Shown here piece by piece: positions 60,357 through 64,000 of a stretch of 64,000 nucleotides of DNA; position 1 is the stretch's first letter, and every line of letters starts with the position of its first letter. The notes beneath the pieces were generated by a model, which worked only from the letters and a program-made list of their open reading frames with translations, was not told the origin of the DNA and did no database searches. The position numbers and the translations under genes were made by a program. The stretch is from Rahnella aquatilis CIP 78.65 = ATCC 33071 (GTDB lineage Bacteria; Pseudomonadota; Gammaproteobacteria; Enterobacterales; Enterobacteriaceae), in contig NC_016818.1 of NCBI RefSeq assembly GCF_000241955.1, forward strand, positions 2,914,001 to 2,978,000. Reading direction: 5' to 3'.

Positions 60357-61246
60357 AAGCTGACCTCGTCGTCTTCATCAGCACCCAGATACGCAGCGAT
60401 GACTTTTTCATCGTTCTGAATAGCCTGCGGTATTCCTTCGGCAATCACGTCGCCGTGGTCGAGCACAATAATATGGTCGGAGATTTCCATCACCATACCC
60501 ATATCATGTTCGATCAGTAGCACGGTGATGTCGTGATGATCGCGCAGGAAGCGGATAATTTTGCTCAGTGTGCGAGTTTCCACCGGATTCAGACCGGCGG
60601 CCGGTTCGTCCAGACAAATCATTTCCGGCGCGGTACACATCGCCCGGGCGATTTCCAGCCGCCGCTGCTGACCGTAAGACATTTCCCCTGCCAGCCGGTT
60701 GGCGCAATCGACCAGTTCCACCACTTCCAGCCAGTAAAATGCGCGGTCAAGCGCCTGATTTTCCGCACGGCGATAACCCGGCGTATTGAGCACGCCCGCC
60801 AGCAGGTTGCGGTTGGTTTGCATGTGTTGCGCCACCAGCAGGTTTTCCACCACCGACATTTCACGAAACAGCCGGATGTTCTGAAAAGTACGCGCCAACC
60901 CGGCGCGGTTCACCAGATGCGTACCACCGAACATTTTGTAGAAAATACGTTTGCCCAGTTGCGCCGGTTTTATCCAGTCATCCGGCTGAAATTTCTGCCC
61001 GAGCACCTGAATCACATTGGTCGTCCGGCGGCGCGTATTGAGCAAAATATTGCCGCCGGAGGCTTTATAAAAACCAGTCAGGCAATTAAATACCGTGGTT
61101 TTCCCTGCGCCGTTCGGGCCGATCAGCGCGGTAATCGAGCCGCGTTTCACCACAAGATTCACATCGTTCAGCGCCTTAATGCCGCCGAAATGCATGCGCA
61201 AATGTTCAACGCTCAGGATAGGGTTATCCGCTGACACTTCGCTCAT
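60353..61246 (-). CDS. livG: branched-chain amino-acid ABC transporter ATPase LivG (long form)
   Basis: The product is 297 residues, about 42 longer than the E. coli protein. Walker A is IGPNGAGKTTVF, the signature is MSYGQQRRLEIARAMC, Walker B is MICLDEPAAGLNP and the switch is LLIEHDMGMV. The extra residues sit between the ILLN strand and the RTFQNIRLF Q-loop, at about 70-112, with VLGQKFQPDDWIKPAQLGKR and IFYKMFGGTH. All catalytic motifs are intact. The gene overlaps livM and livF by four bases each. Confidence 0.94.
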   Translation of the reverse strand: MSEVSADNPILSVEHLRMHFGGIKALNDVNLVVKRGSITALIGPNGAGKTTVFNCLTGFYKASGGNILLNTRRRTTNVIQVLGQKFQPDDWIKPAQLGKRIFYKMFGGTHLVNRAGLARTFQNIRLFREMSVVENLLVAQHMQTNRNLLAGVLNTPGYRRAENQALDRAFYWLEVVELVDCANRLAGEMSYGQQRRLEIARAMCTAPEMICLDEPAAGLNPVETRTLSKIIRFLRDHHDITVLLIEHDMGMVMEISDHIIVLDHGDVIAEGIPQAIQNDEKVIAAYLGADEDDEVSL

Positions 61247-62532
61247 GGTGCGACTCCTTTGCGCACGGCAAACCCGCTGCGGCTGATGCGGATTAACCCG
61301 CGCGGCCGCCAGATCATCATCACCACCATTAAAACGCCGAACAGCAATACGCGATATTCGGCAAAGCTGCGCAACAGTTCCGGCGCGACGGTCAGCACAA
61401 ATGCTGCCAGCACCACGCCGATGGTTGAGCCCATACCGCCCAGAACCACAATAGCGAGGATCAGCGCAGACTCGAAAAAGGTGAATGAGGTCGGGTTAAC
61501 AAAGCCCTGATACGTGGCGAAAAACACGCCCGCGATTCCGGCAGTGGACGCCCCAAGCGTAAAGGCAGACAGCTTCACCAGTACATGATTGAGCCCCATT
61601 GCCCGGCAGGCAATCTCATCCTCACGCAGCGCTTCCCACGCCCGCCCAATCGGCATGCGGGTCAGCCGGTGTTTGATAAACAACACCAGCAACACCACCA
61701 GAACCAGCACGGCATAGATGAAGATAAATTTCATGTTCGGGTTATACGTCAGATGGAAAAACTCGTGGAACGGCACGCCGCCCTCCTTCGCCCGCCGGCC
61801 AAATTCCAGCCCGAAAAAGGTGGGTGGCGGTGCGGACACGCCGTTCGGGCCGCCGGTAAATGACAACCAGTTGGTCAGCACCAGCCGGATAATTTCACCG
61901 AAACCTAACGTTACGATCGCCAGATAATCGCCGTGCATTCGCAGCACCGGAAACCCCAGCAAAGCGCCCGCCAGTGCAGCCAACAACGCCGCCAGCGGCA
62001 GCATCGACCAGAATCCCAGCCCGAGATACTGATACCCCAGCGCCAGCCCGTACGCCCCGATGGCGTAAAACGCCACGTATCCCAGATCGAGCAAACCGGC
62101 CAGCCCGACCACGATATTCAGCCCGAGGCCGAGCAGCACATAAATCAGCCCCAGAATGGCGACCGTCAGAATGTATTTGGTGGCGACGAACGGGAAGAAA
62201 ATGGCCAGCACAATCAGCAGCGGAATAACCCAGCGCAGATTGCTTTTGTAATCCGGCGGACGGACATACACCCCCGCGCTGTCGGATTCGAAACGCGCAC
62301 GCATTTTCTGTCCGGCAGTCGTTTCTAAAAATGCACTGAGCAGGAAGCGGCCAGTCATCACCGCCGCAATGATCCAGACCAGCCGCTGGCTATGGAAGTT
62401 AAAGCTGTAGCCATCAAGTACCACACCGACCACCGGCCCGAAAATAATCAGCGCCACCAGCCCGGCAAAAATGGCATCCAGCAGACAGCGTTTTAATGAA
62501 AATCCGCTGTTCACAGCAGTTTGTGACATCAT
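61243..62532 (-). CDS. livM: branched-chain amino-acid ABC transporter permease LivM
   Basis: The product is 429 residues, near the 425 of E. coli. About ten membrane helices are visible. The family signature EDEIACRAMGLNHVLVKLSA (about residues 305-324) is the ABC-contacting EAA-like loop. GLLDLGYVAFYAIGAY and LAIVTLGFGEIIRLVLTNW are classical LivM segments. It forms the channel with LivH. It is in the livHMGF operon, overlapping livG by four bases. Confidence 0.95.
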   Translation of the reverse strand: MMSQTAVNSGFSLKRCLLDAIFAGLVALIIFGPVVGVVLDGYSFNFHSQRLVWIIAAVMTGRFLLSAFLETTAGQKMRARFESDSAGVYVRPPDYKSNLRWVIPLLIVLAIFFPFVATKYILTVAILGLIYVLLGLGLNIVVGLAGLLDLGYVAFYAIGAYGLALGYQYLGLGFWSMLPLAALLAALAGALLGFPVLRMHGDYLAIVTLGFGEIIRLVLTNWLSFTGGPNGVSAPPPTFFGLEFGRRAKEGGVPFHEFFHLTYNPNMKFIFIYAVLVLVVLLVLFIKHRLTRMPIGRAWEALREDEIACRAMGLNHVLVKLSAFTLGASTAGIAGVFFATYQGFVNPTSFTFFESALILAIVVLGGMGSTIGVVLAAFVLTVAPELLRSFAEYRVLLFGVLMVVMMIWRPRGLIRISRSGFAVRKGVAP

Positions 62533-62542
62533 TTTATTTCCC

Positions 62543-63457
62543 TCACACTTTCGTCACGACCGGACGGCCCAGCAGGCCCTGAGGGCGGAAAATGAGGATC
62601 ACCACCAGTAATCCGAAGGAGAAGACGTCTTTGTAATCGGAATTCACCATGCCCGAGAACTGCGCTTCGGCAATCCCCAGGATCAGCCCGCCCAGCATCG
62701 CGCCCGGTAATGACCCGATCCCGCCAAGCACCGCGGCGGTAAAGGCTTTGATGCCGATGATGAATCCGGCATAGAAATCGAACGTGCCGTAGTTCATGGT
62801 CACCAGAACCCCGGCCAGCCCGGCCATCGCGGCGCCAATCATGAAGACCAGCGAGATAATACGGTCAGTGTTAATGCCCAGAATCGAGGCCATTTTCCGG
62901 TCCTGCTGCACGGCGCGACACATCCGCCCGAGTCTGGTGTTGCTGATAATCCACGATAAAACCAGCATGCCCACCAGCGACGCCACCAGAATGAAAATTT
63001 TGGTGTAGGTCATCTGGACAAAACTTTCACCGATATGAAAACGGAACGCGCCATCGAGCAGGGTCGGAATACCCTGCTGTCGCGGCCCCTGACTGATTTG
63101 CGCGTAATTTTGTAAGATGAGCGACATGCCGATAGCGGAAATCAGCGGTGCAAGGCGGGTCGAATTACGCAGCGGCTTATAGGCAATGCGTTCAATCGCC
63201 CAGCCATATACGCCGGTGACCACGATGGTGAACACCAGCGTGCCCAGGATCAGTAACGGAAAAGAGTGCAGTCCGAAGAAGGAGAGCAGCGCCAGCGCGA
63301 TGGCGCAGAGGTAAGCCGAAATCATATACACTTCGCCGTGTGCAAAGTTGATCATCCCGATAATGCCGTAAACCATGGTGTAACCGATGGCGATCAACCC
63401 GTAAACGGCACCCAGCGTAATGCCATTAAACAGTTGTTGCAGAAAGAATGAATCCAT
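62543..63457 (-). CDS. livH: branched-chain amino-acid ABC transporter permease LivH
   Basis: The product is 304 residues from the ATG at 63457 (MDSFFLQQLFNGITLGAVYG); a longer frame to 63574 runs through the intergenic hairpin and was rejected. About eight membrane helices are visible. GMINFAHGEVYMISAYLC and the ABC-contacting RMCRAVQQDRKMASILGINT segments are diagnostic of LivH. It starts the permease part of the operon, downstream of the binding-protein gene. Confidence 0.95.
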   Translation of the reverse strand: MDSFFLQQLFNGITLGAVYGLIAIGYTMVYGIIGMINFAHGEVYMISAYLCAIALALLSFFGLHSFPLLILGTLVFTIVVTGVYGWAIERIAYKPLRNSTRLAPLISAIGMSLILQNYAQISQGPRQQGIPTLLDGAFRFHIGESFVQMTYTKIFILVASLVGMLVLSWIISNTRLGRMCRAVQQDRKMASILGINTDRIISLVFMIGAAMAGLAGVLVTMNYGTFDFYAGFIIGIKAFTAAVLGGIGSLPGAMLGGLILGIAEAQFSGMVNSDYKDVFSFGLLVVILIFRPQGLLGRPVVTKV

Positions 63458-63536
63458 AAATACGCAGTCTCTTTTTGTGACCGCGCCCGGCGCAGGCGCA
63501 TTCATTAAAGCGAATAAAACGTTATCGTTGCAGTCA

Positions 63537-63572
63537 GTTACACCCGGCCAGTACTCAGAGGCCGGGTGTAAC
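63537..63572 (-). terminator. strong hairpin between binding-protein gene and livH
   Basis: GTTACACCCGGCC at 63537-63549 pairs perfectly with GGCCGGGTGTAAC at 63560-63572 across ten bases. It starts 19 bases after the binding-protein stop. With no U-tract it is more likely an mRNA-stabilising or partial-termination hairpin that keeps the binding protein in excess over the permease, as in many ABC operons. Confidence 0.65.
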
Positions 63573-63590
63573 ATGATGAATAAGCGCGTT

Positions 63591-64000
63591 TTATTCTTTC
63601 ACTTCCTGGTATTTGCCTTTGTCATCCCATTTATAGACCACGTAATCCGAAACTTTCAGATCGCCCTTGCTGTCCCAGGCTTTTTTGCCCATGACGGTAT
63701 CGACGCTGTGGGCTTTCAGCCACTGACTGGCTTTGGCGGAATCGCTGCCACTGGTGGCTTTGAACGCCGCGGCAATGGCCTGAACGGAAGCGTAGGAATA
63801 GAGCGTGTAACCTTCCGGCTCGAACTTGCTGGCGCGGAATTTATCGATAACGGCTTTGCCTTCCGGGATCAGACGCGGGTCTTTACCGAAGGTCATCAGG
63901 ATACCGTTGGTGTATTGCGGACCACCGGCAGCGGTGACCATTTCTTCGTTGACGATACAGTCACCGGAGAAGAAAGTGGCCTGCACGCCCTGTTCTCGCA
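63591..64000 (-). CDS. branched-chain amino-acid binding protein LivJ/LivK-like (5' part outside window)
   Basis: Only the C-terminal 136 residues are present; the frame is open to the window edge at 64000. Segments YTLYSYASVQAIAAAFKATS, LKAHSVDTVMGKKAWDSKGD and YVVYKWDDKGKYQ match the end of LivJ/LivK periplasmic binding proteins. It binds leucine or other branched-chain amino acids and hands them to LivHM. It is the first visible gene of the liv operon. Which of LivJ or LivK it corresponds to cannot be decided from this fragment. Confidence 0.9.
   Translation of the reverse strand, partial: REQGVQATFFSGDCIVNEEMVTAAGGPQYTNGILMTFGKDPRLIPEGKAVIDKFRASKFEPEGYTLYSYASVQAIAAAFKATSGSDSAKASQWLKAHSVDTVMGKKAWDSKGDLKVSDYVVYKWDDKGKYQEVKE

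Noticed and set aside
60533..61234. A 233-codon plus-strand frame inside livG
   Set aside because: It is antisense to livG, whose catalytic motifs are all intact.
1..64000. CRISPR arrays, rRNA genes and tRNA genes
   Set aside because: I saw no regularly spaced direct repeats with unique spacers of CRISPR type and no tRNA or rRNA signature. A tRNA scan would be needed to exclude a tRNA fully.

Overview
The window reads as chromosomal DNA from an Enterobacterales bacterium, most likely of the Yersiniaceae (Rahnella, Serratia or Yersinia type). The evidence is an opgB gene close to the enterobacterial form, a livHMGF transport operon, a metQ-metN-metI operon, and two insecticidal Tc-toxin loci with a LysR regulator, arranged much like the tca loci of Yersinia. 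The genus is inferred from gene content only.

Left part (1-17.6 kb): an accessory region of short transcription units. Most are detoxification or stress genes beside their own regulators: HxlR/SDR, an RHH regulator with a methyltransferase, a quinone reductase with a LysR regulator, VOC and GNAT genes, an orphan barstar, a LysR-controlled aldehyde dehydrogenase/carboxymuconolactone decarboxylase-like/quinone reductase cluster, and a two-component system divergent from a MipA/OmpV porin-like gene. From 4.7 to 17.4 kb these units are separated by nine copies of an intergenic repeat of about 65-80 bp made of two stem-loops. All copies lie in the same orientation, with roughly one transcription unit between neighbours. 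One copy is interrupted by a 159-bp MITE-like element with a 4-bp target duplication.

Middle part (17.7-53.9 kb): a Tc-toxin island. It carries an IS3-family remnant at its left edge and an AT-rich stretch at its right edge. It holds two tandem loci read on the minus strand, each TcA1-TcA2-TcB-TcC, with a LysR-type gene between them. TcA1 and TcA2 together form the split translocation pore, TcB makes the shell base, and TcC is an RHS shell whose C-terminus is the injected effector. The three TcC proteins carry three different effectors: an NAGPA-type phosphodiester glycosidase (18.3 kb, followed by a 50-residue lipoprotein gene), an EF/CyaA/ExoY-like nucleotidyl cyclase (34.5 kb), and a tyrosine/dual-specificity phosphatase with a cationic tail (37.5 kb). 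The right-hand TcA1 is 466 residues longer than its paralogue, and two inserted LamG/lectin-like domains account for almost all of the difference.

Right part (54-64 kb): ordinary chromosomal genes on the minus strand: metI, metN, metQ, opgB, livF, livG, livM, livH and the 3' part of a branched-chain amino-acid binding-protein gene that runs off the window.
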